From: Bacillota bacterium
GTDB lineage: Bacteria; Bacillota; UBA4882; UBA8346
Length of the DNA: 64,000 nucleotides
Direction: 5' to 3'
Assembly: GCA_023402395.1 (NCBI GenBank)
Contig: JAEYGI010000002.1
Span: 62,001-126,000 of the forward strand
A program made the position numbers and the translations under genes. Below the pieces are notes generated by a model, which saw nothing but the letters and a program-made list of their open reading frames with translations, had not been told where the DNA came from and did no database searches. The first letter of the stretch is position 1. Each line of letters starts with the position of its first letter. This document shows, in pieces, positions 1 through 8,606 of this stretch.

Positions 1-436
1 CAAATCTCCAATCGATGACCTCTTGAAAAAGAACGGCCGCTTCCGATTGATCGCCCCAAAATCCGCTCGAACGGTAAACCGTTTGATTGGCCGAATCATA
101 ATTGTAGCGAACCCGGACCAATCCGGCGTTGGTCTCCTGCCAGAAAGTCACTTCATATTCATTTCCCTTCAAAGCCGGTTCCGGAAGATAGGGACTGGAA
201 TAAGCAACGGAGAAGTCCTGATAAAGAGTTTGTTCGATGGAACGCAAGACGTATTGTCTACGATACGCCTGATCATTGCGACTCCATAAACCGGCAATGC
301 TGTAAGTGAACTGAGCCAGTACTCCCAGCAGCAGCGCGCTGAGACCGATGGCCGCGATCATCTCAATCAAGGTAAACCCCGATTCACTCCGGTAAGCGTC
401 TCCCGGTGAATACTTTCCGGCGGATGGCGGAACCAT
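1..436 (-). CDS. GspJ-like minor pseudopilin (partial, C-terminus beyond window)
   Basis: The open frame runs from an ATG at 436 through the left window edge, so only about the first 145 codons are seen. The start MVPPSAGKYSPGDAYRSESG is followed by the prepilin cleavage and methylation motif FTLIEM and a hydrophobic helix, the class III signal of type IV pilin-like proteins. It is the fourth such gene in a row, after GspG-, GspH- and GspI-like genes, so by order it should be the GspJ minor pseudopilin that sits near the tip of the type II secretion pseudopilus. It overlaps the upstream gene by 53 bases, which suggests translational coupling. Assignment as GspJ rather than another minor pseudopilin rests on position and family order. 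Confidence 0.72.
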   Translation of the reverse strand, partial: MVPPSAGKYSPGDAYRSESGFTLIEMIAAIGLSALLLGVLAQFTYSIAGLWSRNDQAYRRQYVLRSIEQTLYQDFSVAYSSPYLPEPALKGNEYEVTFWQETNAGLVRVRYNYDSANQTVYRSSGFWGDQSEAAVLFQEVIDWRF

Positions 437-788
437 GCTCATCCCCCCATTCAACCGTCAATGTAATGGTGACGGAACCATCGTCACCGGAGTCTTCCGC
501 GGCAAACCACTTAAAATCGTCATGGGGCGCCGGAAACTCGCCCGATGAACCTGACTCGGCTCCGGCTTCCAGCTCAGCCAGTTTTCCCTGGCCGAGAATG
601 ATCGCAGTGACCCTACCGCTCAGCAATTTCTGGGTATGGACCGTATGGGCGAAAGAACCGGATAAGGCCGCAAACATCAATCCGGCCAAACTCAAGGCTA
701 GGATTACCTCGATTAAGGTAAATCCGCTACTGCCCTTAATCTTTGCCCTTAGGTCCGCTGTTGAAATGGATCGCGCCGGTCGCGTCAA
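384..788 (-). CDS. GspI-like minor pseudopilin
   Basis: This 134-residue protein has a basic leader, then the prepilin peptidase site G|FTLIEVILALS near residue 22 and one hydrophobic helix. The remainder is a small soluble domain rich in acidic residues and glycine. GspI is the usual third pseudopilin gene after gspG and gspH and nucleates the tip complex with GspJ and GspK. The gene overlaps both neighbours by about 53 bases. No alternative start exists closer to the leader, so the ATG at 788 is kept. Function is inferred from leader and gene order; the soluble domain alone is not diagnostic. Confidence 0.72.
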   Translation of the reverse strand: MTRPARSISTADLRAKIKGSSGFTLIEVILALSLAGLMFAALSGSFAHTVHTQKLLSGRVTAIILGQGKLAELEAGAESGSSGEFPAPHDDFKWFAAEDSGDDGSVTITLTVEWGDEHGSAIRRKVFTGRRLPE

Positions 789-1221
789 CGCTCAGGCCTC
801 CGCTGTAATGTATCGAGTTCCATTCGACCGTCATTCCGCCGAAAGTCCCATCCGGTTTTATCTTTAGCTCCGGAAAAGCCCGTTTTTCGCCATAGGGATC
901 ATCTTCGGCCGGAGGCAGGGGTAAAAAGGAAAATCCATATTGAGCGAAATTCCGGTCAATTATTGTATCGGGCAATTGCATCCGGTACCCATGTCCGTTA
1001 AAACCAATCATAATCTCCATCCGCTCTCGCACGGCCGCTTCTTTCATCTGCCGGAGGTCGGACTCTAGCAATCGCTGAATGTACTGGAGCGAAGTACGCT
1101 CCTCGCCGTCCAGCAAATTGGGAGTAACCCAGGCCAATACTAGTCCAAGCAGCATGATGACGGCCAGGATCTCCAGTAGGGTGTATCCGGACTCGTTTCT
1201 ACCAGTTTGTGATATCGGCAT
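736..1221 (-). CDS. GspH-like minor pseudopilin
   Basis: The protein begins MPISQTGRNESG followed by the pseudopilin motif YTLLEILAVIML, so the mature N-terminus is an aromatic residue with Glu5, as expected for pilin-like proteins. About 160 residues in all. The frame is open back to 1305, but the ATG at 1221 places the cleavage site twelve residues from the start, has GGAG just upstream and overlaps gspG by only 23 bases, so it is preferred. GspH is a minor pseudopilin assembled below the GspI-J-K tip. It lies directly between gspG and the gspI-like gene. Identification is by motif and position. Confidence 0.72.
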   Translation of the reverse strand: MPISQTGRNESGYTLLEILAVIMLLGLVLAWVTPNLLDGEERTSLQYIQRLLESDLRQMKEAAVRERMEIMIGFNGHGYRMQLPDTIIDRNFAQYGFSFLPLPPAEDDPYGEKRAFPELKIKPDGTFGGMTVEWNSIHYSGGLSVDATGAIHFNSGPKGKD

Positions 1222-1639
1222 CGGCTCCGGTCCCGCCTTCGGCGTTGTCTTTCCCCAGAGACCATAAATCATATTTCTCGGGATTATGGACTCCCGGGCA
1301 AACATAACGCAACTCGCGGCCCCAGGGATCCTTCGGGAGCTTCGTTTCTTCGGTGTACGGGCCGTTCCAATTCTCGGGAACCGGGGGAATGCTAGGCCTC
1401 TCGGCCAATGCCTTCAACCCTTGCTCGGTCGTTGGAAAACAGGAATTATCCATGTAATATGAGTTGAGCACATTCTTCAGGGTGTTGACCTGAGCTCTGG
1501 CTGCGTCGGTCTGGCCTTTTTGCAAATTCTTGATGATATTAGGCGCCACCATGGTTAGGATAAAGGCCAGTAAAGTTAGGACGGCCAAAATCTCCAAAAG
1601 AGTAAACCCGCGTTCGCCCCGGCGTTGTTGAACTTCCAT
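1199..1639 (-). CDS. gspG: Type II secretion major pseudopilin GspG
   Basis: This 146-residue protein has the short basic leader MEVQQRRGERG, cleavage site and FTLLEILAVLTLL helix, then a domain typical of GspG/PulG: FPTTEQGLKALAERP, NWNGPY and a C-terminal DPWG...YDLWSLGKD stretch that in the family forms the calcium-binding loop. GspG is the main subunit of the pseudopilus that acts as a piston pushing folded proteins through the outer-membrane secretin. A strong AAGGAGG ribosome site lies upstream. It follows gspF after a gap of about 145 bases and starts a run of four overlapping pseudopilin genes. Of the four this is the most certain. Confidence 0.92.
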   Translation of the reverse strand: MEVQQRRGERGFTLLEILAVLTLLAFILTMVAPNIIKNLQKGQTDAARAQVNTLKNVLNSYYMDNSCFPTTEQGLKALAERPSIPPVPENWNGPYTEETKLPKDPWGRELRYVCPGVHNPEKYDLWSLGKDNAEGGTGADADITNW

Positions 1640-1783
1640 TCAAATACCCTCCTTAAATCCGTGTGATAAGTCTACCACTCGGCGCAGTCTCGTAGTTCTA
1701 TGGAAAAAATGTTTTAAACCGCTTTTATTCCTGCTTTTCAGCTTGGTAATACCCCGGCTGTTGGCCTAAGTTAACCCATCGCT

Positions 1784-3004
1784 TTAGCCCAAAGGATTGA
1801 GCTCGGCATTCATGGTCAGCACCGGGAGCAAGATGGCCACGGCCAGCACGGCGATGATTCCCACCATCCCCAGGATCAGTACCGGCTCAAAAATCGAAAG
1901 GAACATCCCCAGCGAATGCTTGACCTCGCCTTCAAAGGTCTTAGCGACCTGGTCCAGCATGGGAACGATGCTGCCGCTCTCCTCTCCGACGCCGATCATC
2001 TCCACGGCCAGGATCGGGAAAGCCTCTTGCGCCGCCATGCTATGCGCCAAGGTGTTCCCTTGTTGGACGCTCTTTTCGACTTCTCCTAGCGCCCGGGACA
2101 GCACGGCGTTGCCGACCAGCTTGCGGGTGATGCCGATGCTTTCCAGCAGCGGAACTCCGCTCCCCGCCAGCAGGCTCAGGGACATCGCCATCCGGGCGGT
2201 CGCGATCCGCTCCAGAATGGGCCCGACCAACGGTGATTTCAGCTTCAGCGCGTCAATCCGCAGCCGGCCTTCGGAAGTCGACCATTCTTTGGCATACCAA
2301 CTGATTCCGGCGATCAACAATCCGGCCAATACCCACCAATATTGCCACAACCCGGTGCCGAAGGCCATCACCAGCCGGGTGACGAACGGCAATTCGGAAC
2401 CCATATCCTCAAAGATACTTTGGAACTTCGGGATCACCACACCGACATAGAAGAAGATCGCGGCCACGCTCGCCGCGAGAACAATCATCGGATAAAACAG
2501 GCTGCTCACGATGAACCGGCGTAATTCGATCTCGTCCTGCAAGTATCGGACCAGCCTGTTTAATACCTGCGGCAGCATTCCCCCGGCTTCCCCGGCCCGG
2601 ACCATGTTAATGTATAGTTCCGGAAAATGATGGGGGAATCGCTCCAGCGCGGCGGTAAATGACAACCCCTCCTGCAGAAAGCGGCGGAGTTGTCCAATGA
2701 CGCTTCCCATCTCGGACTCGGTAGTCAGGCGGCTCAGCACCGCCAGGGATCGTTCCAAGGGAATCCCCGCGCCCAGCAGGTTGCCGAGTTGCTGAGTAAA
2801 GTTCAGGCGGTCCTGGGCTGATAGTTTTTTTCGGGAGAACTTCAGATTGGCCTGAACCAGCGACTTGGCGGCCTCTTCCTTGACTTCCAGCGGAAATTTC
2901 CCTTGGGATTTCAGCTTGGCGATCAATTGTTCCCGGGAATCGGCCTCTTCACGGCCGCTTTCGATGACTCCCCGCCGGTCGGCAACGCGGTAGGAAAACT
3001 GCAC
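1784..3004 (-). CDS. gspF: Type II secretion / type IV pilus inner-membrane platform protein GspF
   Basis: This 406-residue protein matches the GspF/PilC family in length and build: an N-terminal cytoplasmic region, a first helical T2SSF domain (about residues 70-190, with FTQQLGNLLGAGIPLERSL), membrane segments near 170-225, a second T2SSF domain (about 265-385, with MSLSLLAGSGVPLLESI) and a last membrane helix at the C-terminus. GspF is the platform that couples the GspE ATPase to pseudopilus assembly. It lies between gspE and gspG on the same strand, the usual order. PilC of a type IV pilus is the alternative reading, but the GspG-H-I-J set favours secretion. Confidence 0.92.
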   Translation of the reverse strand: MQFSYRVADRRGVIESGREEADSREQLIAKLKSQGKFPLEVKEEAAKSLVQANLKFSRKKLSAQDRLNFTQQLGNLLGAGIPLERSLAVLSRLTTESEMGSVIGQLRRFLQEGLSFTAALERFPHHFPELYINMVRAGEAGGMLPQVLNRLVRYLQDEIELRRFIVSSLFYPMIVLAASVAAIFFYVGVVIPKFQSIFEDMGSELPFVTRLVMAFGTGLWQYWWVLAGLLIAGISWYAKEWSTSEGRLRIDALKLKSPLVGPILERIATARMAMSLSLLAGSGVPLLESIGITRKLVGNAVLSRALGEVEKSVQQGNTLAHSMAAQEAFPILAVEMIGVGEESGSIVPMLDQVAKTFEGEVKHSLGMFLSIFEPVLILGMVGIIAVLAVAILLPVLTMNAELNPLG

Positions 3005-3150
3005 GTAACGTCACCTTCCCATTAGAAGCTATGATAAACCCCGGCCAAAGGCATGAGTTTGTACACAAAAGCTCAAAAAAGCAAGTGATAAAGTCATTCT
3101 CAATTTTACCGCAACGCTGCGGTCGATCATCGGATTTTACCAGCTGGCTT

Positions 3151-4836
3151 TTAGTCTTGAGTAACCCGCAACACCTCGGAAAGAGTAGTGATCCCTTCTT
3201 TGACCTTTCGGATCCCATCCTGGCGGAGCGTGGTCATCCCCTGCTTCAAAGCGGCATCGCGAATCCGGCCGGAGCTGCTTCGCTCCATCACCAGCCGTTC
3301 AACTTCCTCAGTGGTTTTTAACATTTCAAACAGTCCGATCTGGCCGCGATACCCGATATGATTGCAGTGGTCGCACCCTTCGCCATGGAAAAATTGGATC
3401 TGCGGCGCATCGCCGCCGATTAGCTCCATCTCCTGGCGATTCAATGAGTAAGGCTGCTTGCATTTGGCGCAAATCTTGCGCACCAGCCGCTGCGCCAGTA
3501 TACCGCGGACCGTCGATGCCACCAGGAACTCCTCGATCCCCATATCGATCAGCCGGGTAAACGCGCTGGAAGCGTCGTTGGTATGTAAAGTGGCCAAAAC
3601 CAGATGGCCGGTGAGCGCCGATTGGATCGCAACTTCGGCGGTTTCCCGGTCCCGGATCTCTCCCACCAGGATGATGTCGGGATCGTGGCGGACAATCGTG
3701 CGCAGCCCCTGGGCGAAGGTGAAGTCCACCTTGGCGTTGGCCTGCATTTGATTGACCCCTTTCAGCTGGTATTCGATGGGATCTTCAATGGTAATGATCT
3801 TCCGGGTCGACTCGTTTAGTTTCTGGAGAACCCCGTACAAGGTCGTGGTCTTTCCGGAACCGGTCGGGCCGGTTACCAGAATCATCCCGTGCGGCTTGGT
3901 GACGATGGTCGAAAAAAGGTCCAGATTATGGGCGGAAAGCCCCAATTGATCCAGGCTTAAGAGCATATTCTCCCGGTTGAGGATCCGGAGCACCGCCTCT
4001 TCGCCGTGAAGGGTCGGGGCGACTGCCACCCGCAGATCCAAATCCCTTTGGTTCAATTTGATCCGGATCCGGCCGTCCTGGGGAATCCGGCGCTCCGTAA
4101 TATCCATGCCGGCCATGAGCTTGATCCGGGAGATCACCGCCGCGTACAAGTTTTTGGGAGGAGAATACGTTTCCTGCAGGACGCCATCGATCCGGTACCT
4201 GACTTTCACTTCGTCTTCGAACGGCTCCAAATGAATATCGCTGGCGCCGGCCTTGACCGCGCCGGTGATAATCGTATTGACCAGCCGGATGATCGGCGCT
4301 TCATTCGCCATATTCTCAGGCGCAATGGAACTGATCTCGGCGGAAGCCGCGCTCCGGTACTGGCTTAATTCGCTCTCATTAAGATCCTCTAGCACGGCGG
4401 CAACCGAATCCAGGGAAGCTCCGTAAAACTTATTAAGCGCCTCGGCGATCTGTTTTTTGGAGGCGACCGCCAGTTTAATCTTAAAATCGATCGTATTGCT
4501 TAAGGCATCGATCCCTTCCAGCTTCAAAGGGTCGGCCGTGGCCAGAGTGACCCGCCCCGCATCCAGTTGAATCGGGATCACCTGATACCGCTCGGCTTGA
4601 CGGGGGGTAAGGATGGTCAGAACTTCCGGGTCGGGATTGAGATCAAACGGCCGGCAATACGGCAGTTGTAATTGGAGACTAAGCGCCTGAGCCAGCTGCT
4701 CGTCGTTTAAATGGCCCATCTCCAGCAACAACCGGCCCAGCGGCAGTCTGCTCTCTGTCTGTCTTTCCAACGCCGCGCCCAACTGTTCAACCGTGATAAA
4801 CCCCTCGCGGAGGCATATCTGACCGAGCTTATCCAT
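3151..4836 (-). CDS. gspE: Type II secretion / pilus assembly ATPase GspE (PilB family)
   Basis: The 561-residue protein has the N-terminal GspE/PilB domain (about residues 1-145), then the secretion ATPase core with Walker A GPTGSGKTTT near residue 323, Asp box and Walker B region DPDIILVGEIRD near 390, and a C-terminal zinc-binding pair of CxxC motifs (CAKC and CDHC) near 460-495 typical of GspE. It powers pseudopilin extraction and assembly at the inner membrane, working on GspF. The gene heads the gspE-gspF-gspG-H-I-J row, with a 146-base gap before gspF. All catalytic motifs are intact, so an active ATPase is expected. Confidence 0.95.
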   Translation of the reverse strand: MDKLGQICLREGFITVEQLGAALERQTESRLPLGRLLLEMGHLNDEQLAQALSLQLQLPYCRPFDLNPDPEVLTILTPRQAERYQVIPIQLDAGRVTLATADPLKLEGIDALSNTIDFKIKLAVASKKQIAEALNKFYGASLDSVAAVLEDLNESELSQYRSAASAEISSIAPENMANEAPIIRLVNTIITGAVKAGASDIHLEPFEDEVKVRYRIDGVLQETYSPPKNLYAAVISRIKLMAGMDITERRIPQDGRIRIKLNQRDLDLRVAVAPTLHGEEAVLRILNRENMLLSLDQLGLSAHNLDLFSTIVTKPHGMILVTGPTGSGKTTTLYGVLQKLNESTRKIITIEDPIEYQLKGVNQMQANAKVDFTFAQGLRTIVRHDPDIILVGEIRDRETAEVAIQSALTGHLVLATLHTNDASSAFTRLIDMGIEEFLVASTVRGILAQRLVRKICAKCKQPYSLNRQEMELIGGDAPQIQFFHGEGCDHCNHIGYRGQIGLFEMLKTTEEVERLVMERSSSGRIRDAALKQGMTTLRQDGIRKVKEGITTLSEVLRVTQD

Positions 4837-5242
4837 GAAACCTCAATATTCACAATTTTTTAATATATTTCGCTGCCAATTCGGATAATCCTTTAGCTTA
4901 AAATGCAATTGGGCGGAAAAAAATAAAAATAGGTTGGACGTTCCCCCGAGATGAAATTACGGGATCTTTTTCCGATATTGTCATGGTTCTTGTTTCCGGC
5001 AATCCGGAGCATTGAATTTTGTGGAGATTTACCGATTTTTAGCGAAAAAGAGGCGGGCGGGGACAAAATATGATTTCCAGCTTACGCGGAAACTTTGACA
5101 AGGACGGAAAAGATTGCTTTTTAACGGAGGAACGAAGTTCCGAACCACGAGCCAGAACGACCATCACCGGAACGAAATGAATTGGAGCGAAGAAGCGGTT
5201 TCTTGGGGTGGAAGATTTAAAGCCGCCTTGGCCGAATACCCG
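4837..5242. other. Gene-free interval upstream of gspE
   Basis: No convincing gene is seen. The gspE side is AT-rich and must hold its promoter; a TGAGG ribosome site stands just before the gspE ATG. A weak inverted pair (TGCCAATT near 4875 and AATTGGGCGG near 4908) and a short hairpin GGAAC-GAA-GTTCC near 5130 are visible. No riboswitch class was recognised. Confidence 0.5.
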
Positions 5243-5274
5243 CAAAAGAAAAACAGCCGGGTTCCCCCGGCTGT
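5243..5274 (-). terminator. Rho-independent terminator
   Basis: Read on the minus strand, a nine-base-pair stem ACAGCCGGG/CCCGGCTGT with a four-base loop (5253-5274) is followed by TTTTTCTTTT. It stands about 20 bases after the stop of the barrel gene at 5297-5932 and would end that transcript. Confidence 0.93.
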
Positions 5275-5296
5275 CCTAGCGACACTCACCGAATCA

Positions 5297-5932
5297 TTAA
5301 TGGAGGTCGATGGTTCCTCCCAGTACCCAGCGATCCATGTCATAAAATCCGAAATTGACCACCACCGGCGCTTTCAGGCGTAGCTTGGCGCCGAGGTTGA
5401 AATCGCCGGAAACGGCTTCCGCAAACACTTGTACCGCTTGCAATTGATTGTTGTTCCGGGCCGAACCGATCTTAAAGGTTTTGCTGATGCCCGCGAACAA
5501 CCCGTCAAAATAACCGCCGCCGGCTCCCAAATATCCCTCGATGCCGGGCTCGGCAAAGGTTTTACCCAATACCAGGTACGGAGAGAGATCATCCTCTCCG
5601 ATGTCCTGAATGCCAACGGCCAAGGACGGCTGACTTTTTGCCTCGTGAAGGAGTTGGTATTTGGCCCGGACGGAGAAATCAGTCTCGTGGTCGAAATTAT
5701 AGGCGGCGATCCCGACTTCCAGGTCGGTGAGCAAACCGAAGTCGAAATTCATCTGGGTAAAGTCGTCTTCCATAAAATTCAGGGCCAACGCCATATCTCC
5801 GGAACGGATCGCGTCGGGAGTTGGAAGCATCATCAAGTCCGTCTGACTGTACAAACCGGCTCCCAGAGCTGAAGTGGCGGCCAGCGCCAGCGCCAGCACG
5901 ACGACGGTCACGAGTCCAACAATTTTTTTCAT
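5297..5932 (-). CDS. Small YjbH-like outer-membrane beta-barrel protein
   Basis: The 211-residue product has a clear signal peptide (MKKIVGLVTVVVLALALA...SALGA) and then a run of alternating hydrophobic/polar strands with glycine turns: GYLGAGGGYFDGLFAGISKTF, NFDFGLLTDLEVGIAAYNF and others. The opening GLYSQTDLMMLPTPDAIRSGDM resembles the start of YjbH/YmcA-type exopolysaccharide-associated barrel proteins, which read LPTP(T)A at the mature N-terminus. It appears to be a single gene with its own AAGGAGG ribosome site and terminator. A barrel needs an outer membrane, so the gene supports a diderm cell. The exact role (pore, structural or polysaccharide-related) is not known from sequence. Confidence 0.6.
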   Translation of the reverse strand: MKKIVGLVTVVVLALALAATSALGAGLYSQTDLMMLPTPDAIRSGDMALALNFMEDDFTQMNFDFGLLTDLEVGIAAYNFDHETDFSVRAKYQLLHEAKSQPSLAVGIQDIGEDDLSPYLVLGKTFAEPGIEGYLGAGGGYFDGLFAGISKTFKIGSARNNNQLQAVQVFAEAVSGDFNLGAKLRLKAPVVVNFGFYDMDRWVLGGTIDLH

Positions 5933-6011
5933 CGATGTAATCCTCCTTACGATTGATTACAAGACCATTCGGCAATAGCGGCCGCTAATCCTGTTGGAAA
6001 TTACAGGTTTA

Positions 6012-6704
6012 TTATTCCAATCGGAACGGATTATAATCAACTTTATAATCGTAATGATCCTCGGCTTCCCGCCGCTTCAGCCAGCCGGTCACGGCGTAGG
6101 TCAACGGGGTCGCTGCCACTTCATACAGCGTCTTAAAGACATAATTGGAGATCATCACTTGAATGACCAGGGCGTTCTCCCAGACTCCGGCAAACGCGAT
6201 CAGCACAAACAATACGGAATCGATCAACTCGCCGACCAGGGTGGATCCGATGGTCCGGACCCACAGAAACCGGCCTTGGGTTACGATTTTCAGCCGCGAC
6301 AAAATGATGCTATTGGCGAATTCGCCGGCAAAATAAGCAATCATGCTGGCCGCGGCGATCCGGGGAGCGGTCATCAACAGCGAATTGTACTCCTTTTGCA
6401 GCGGCCACTGGGGATCGGGAGGCAGCCATCCGACTATTGCTATCACGGCCGCCATCAGCGCCAGTCCCATGAATCCGGACCAAATCGCCCGCCGCGACCG
6501 CTCATAGCCGTAAACCTCGGTCAAAATATCGGCAAAGATATAGCTTAATGGGAACAAAAGCGTGCCACCGTCAAAGCTGAACGCAAAACCGTTGAACGGA
6601 AGCGGGATTCGGACCGCCTTTACCGAGACGATATTGCTGATTAGCAGGACGGCGACGAAAAGGCCGAGAATTAAATCAAAATACCGGTATTGACGCTCTT
6701 TCAC
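6012..6704 (-). CDS. yhhQ: Queuosine precursor transporter, YhhQ/VUT family
   Basis: This 230-residue membrane protein has about six predicted helices and the family signatures FPLSYIFADILTEVYGYERSRR near residues 50-72 and the later conserved stretch VGELIDSVLFVLIAF. Family members import queuosine precursors (queuine, preQ0 or preQ1) used to modify the tRNA wobble base. The start codon is GTG and directly abuts the dxs stop codon, so the gene is probably translated by coupling as the last gene of the OLE-oapA-dxs transcript. No preQ1 riboswitch is apparent because no leader separates it from dxs. Confidence 0.88.
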   Translation of the reverse strand: MKERQYRYFDLILGLFVAVLLISNIVSVKAVRIPLPFNGFAFSFDGGTLLFPLSYIFADILTEVYGYERSRRAIWSGFMGLALMAAVIAIVGWLPPDPQWPLQKEYNSLLMTAPRIAAASMIAYFAGEFANSIILSRLKIVTQGRFLWVRTIGSTLVGELIDSVLFVLIAFAGVWENALVIQVMISNYVFKTLYEVAATPLTYAVTGWLKRREAEDHYDYKVDYNPFRLE

Positions 6705-8606
6705 CTACTGATTTGACCTCGCTCTCATGCCGATGACCGGTAAATGCAATTCATTGACGGCCTGACAGATGCCGGCAACATCCAGTTTGCACCGGTGCAG
6801 CAAGGTTTCGGTCTGGCCGTGCGGAACGAACTCATCCGGAATTCCAAGGTTCTTAACAGTGATTCCGCCGATCCCCTTCTCGGCCAGCAACTCCAGAATC
6901 GCGGAGCCAAAACCTCCGGCTACCGCGTTTTCTTCCACCGTTAATATTTTCCGGTGATTCTTGGTCAAATCAAGAATCAATTCTTGATCCAAGGGTTTAA
7001 CAAATCTGGCATTGACTACCGTACAGTTGATCCCGGTTCGCCGTAACGCGGCCGCGGCCGCGAGAGCCTCGGAGACCATGGCTCCGATGGCAATAATCGC
7101 CACGTCCTCGCCTTTTACCAGCACTTCTCCTTTTCCAAGTGGAATAGGAGTATACACCGGGTTTTCTTCCAATTCCAGGCCGGTTCGGCGCGGATAACGT
7201 ACCGCCGCCGGGCCGTTGAGGGTCAGCGCGGTATGGATCATATCCCGGAACTCGGCGGAGTCTTTCGGAGCCATTACGGTCATGTTCGGAATATGGCGCA
7301 GGAAGGTTAAGTCAAAAACACCGTGATGCGTCGGCCCGTCCGCCCCGACCAGGCCGGCCCGGTCCAGCATGAAGGTGACCGGCAGGTTTTGAAGGCAGAC
7401 GTCGTGAATGATCTGATCGTAGGCCCGCTGCATAAAGGTGGAATACGCGGCCACCACTGGACGGAATCCCCGCTTGGCCAGTCCCGCGGCGAAGACCACC
7501 GCATGCTCCTCGGCGATTCCGACGTCAAAAAAACGCTCCGGGAATTGCCGCGCGAACTCCATCAAACCGGTACCGTCCGCCATGGCCGCGGTGATCGCGA
7601 TGATCCGCTTGTCCTGTTTGGCCAAGTCGACGAGGGCCCGGGAAAAAACTTCGGTATAGCTGACCGAGCCGGAATCGACCTTTTTGCCGTTCGCTAATTC
7701 AAACGGTCCGGTGCCATGAAACTTTTGCGGATTCTTCTCGGCCAGTTCATACCCTTTGCCCTTGGTGGTCAGCACATGAACCAGAACCGGACCGCCGTGT
7801 TGCGCCGCTTCCCTGAGGGTTGTCTTCAATTCGGGGATATTATGTCCGTCGATGGGCCCCAAATAAGTGATTCCCAACTCCTCGAACAGCATCCCCGGGA
7901 TGATCAGATAGGCGAGACTGTCCTCGATCTTTTCCCAATAATAAACCGTGGCCTTGCCGACCTTGGGAATCCGGCTGATCCATTCCTGAACGTCGCTTTT
8001 GAGCCGGCGTAGCCTGGGGTTCATCCGCAGGTACGTCAAATAGCGCGACAAGGCCCCGACATTTTTGGCGATGGACATCTCATTGTCGTTGAGGACCACT
8101 ACCATATCGGTGCGGAGGTGGCCCAGTTGGTTGAGGCCTTCAAACGCCAGGCCACCGGTGAGCGAGCCGTCGCCGATGACCGCGATCACTTTGTTCTTGC
8201 CTTTCATCAAATCCCTGGCCTTCGCCAAGCCCAGCGCGGCCGAGATCGAAGTCGAACTGTGCCCGGCGGCGAATACGTCGTGGGGGCTCTCCTCTGGCTT
8301 GGGAAAACCGCTGATCCCGCCGAACTGCCGCAGGGTGTGAAATTGTCCGTACCGTCCGGTCACCAGTTTATGTACGTAGGATTGATGGCCCACATCCCAG
8401 ACAATCTGATCAAAGGGGCTATCGAAGACGGAGTGCAGCGCCAGGGTCAATTCCACGACGCCGAGGTTGGGGGCGAGATGGCCTCCGGTTTGAGATACCG
8501 TTTCCAGCAATAAATGACGGATTTCACCCGCCAGATCGAAAAGCTGCTGGTTGGAAAGTTTTTTAAGAGCAGCGGGATTTTGAATGGTTGGCAGAATGTC
8601 GCTCAT
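6705..8606 (-). CDS. dxs: 1-deoxy-D-xylulose-5-phosphate synthase
   Basis: The 633-residue enzyme condenses pyruvate and glyceraldehyde 3-phosphate to DXP, the first step of the MEP isoprenoid pathway and a precursor for thiamine and pyridoxal. Visible family features are the thiamine diphosphate domain with GHSSTSISAALGLA and GDGSLTGG, the transketolase pyrimidine domain with DVGIAEEHAVVFAAGLA, and DRAGLVGADGPTHHG. Length is standard. It overlaps oapA by four bases (ATGA type), so it belongs to the transcript carrying OLE RNA and oapA. Linking dxs with xse genes and a polyprenyl synthase is a known arrangement in OLE-bearing Bacillota. Confidence 0.97.
   Translation of the reverse strand: MSDILPTIQNPAALKKLSNQQLFDLAGEIRHLLLETVSQTGGHLAPNLGVVELTLALHSVFDSPFDQIVWDVGHQSYVHKLVTGRYGQFHTLRQFGGISGFPKPEESPHDVFAAGHSSTSISAALGLAKARDLMKGKNKVIAVIGDGSLTGGLAFEGLNQLGHLRTDMVVVLNDNEMSIAKNVGALSRYLTYLRMNPRLRRLKSDVQEWISRIPKVGKATVYYWEKIEDSLAYLIIPGMLFEELGITYLGPIDGHNIPELKTTLREAAQHGGPVLVHVLTTKGKGYELAEKNPQKFHGTGPFELANGKKVDSGSVSYTEVFSRALVDLAKQDKRIIAITAAMADGTGLMEFARQFPERFFDVGIAEEHAVVFAAGLAKRGFRPVVAAYSTFMQRAYDQIIHDVCLQNLPVTFMLDRAGLVGADGPTHHGVFDLTFLRHIPNMTVMAPKDSAEFRDMIHTALTLNGPAAVRYPRRTGLELEENPVYTPIPLGKGEVLVKGEDVAIIAIGAMVSEALAAAAALRRTGINCTVVNARFVKPLDQELILDLTKNHRKILTVEENAVAGGFGSAILELLAEKGIGGITVKNLGIPDEFVPHGQTETLLHRCKLDVAGICQAVNELHLPVIGMRARSNQ

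Noticed and set aside
1640..1783. Possible cyclic-di-GMP riboswitch between gspF and gspG
   Set aside because: Some GC-rich paired segments are present, but the conserved GEMM core was not found.
6700..6710. preQ1 riboswitch for yhhQ
   Set aside because: The GTG start abuts the dxs stop codon, leaving no leader.
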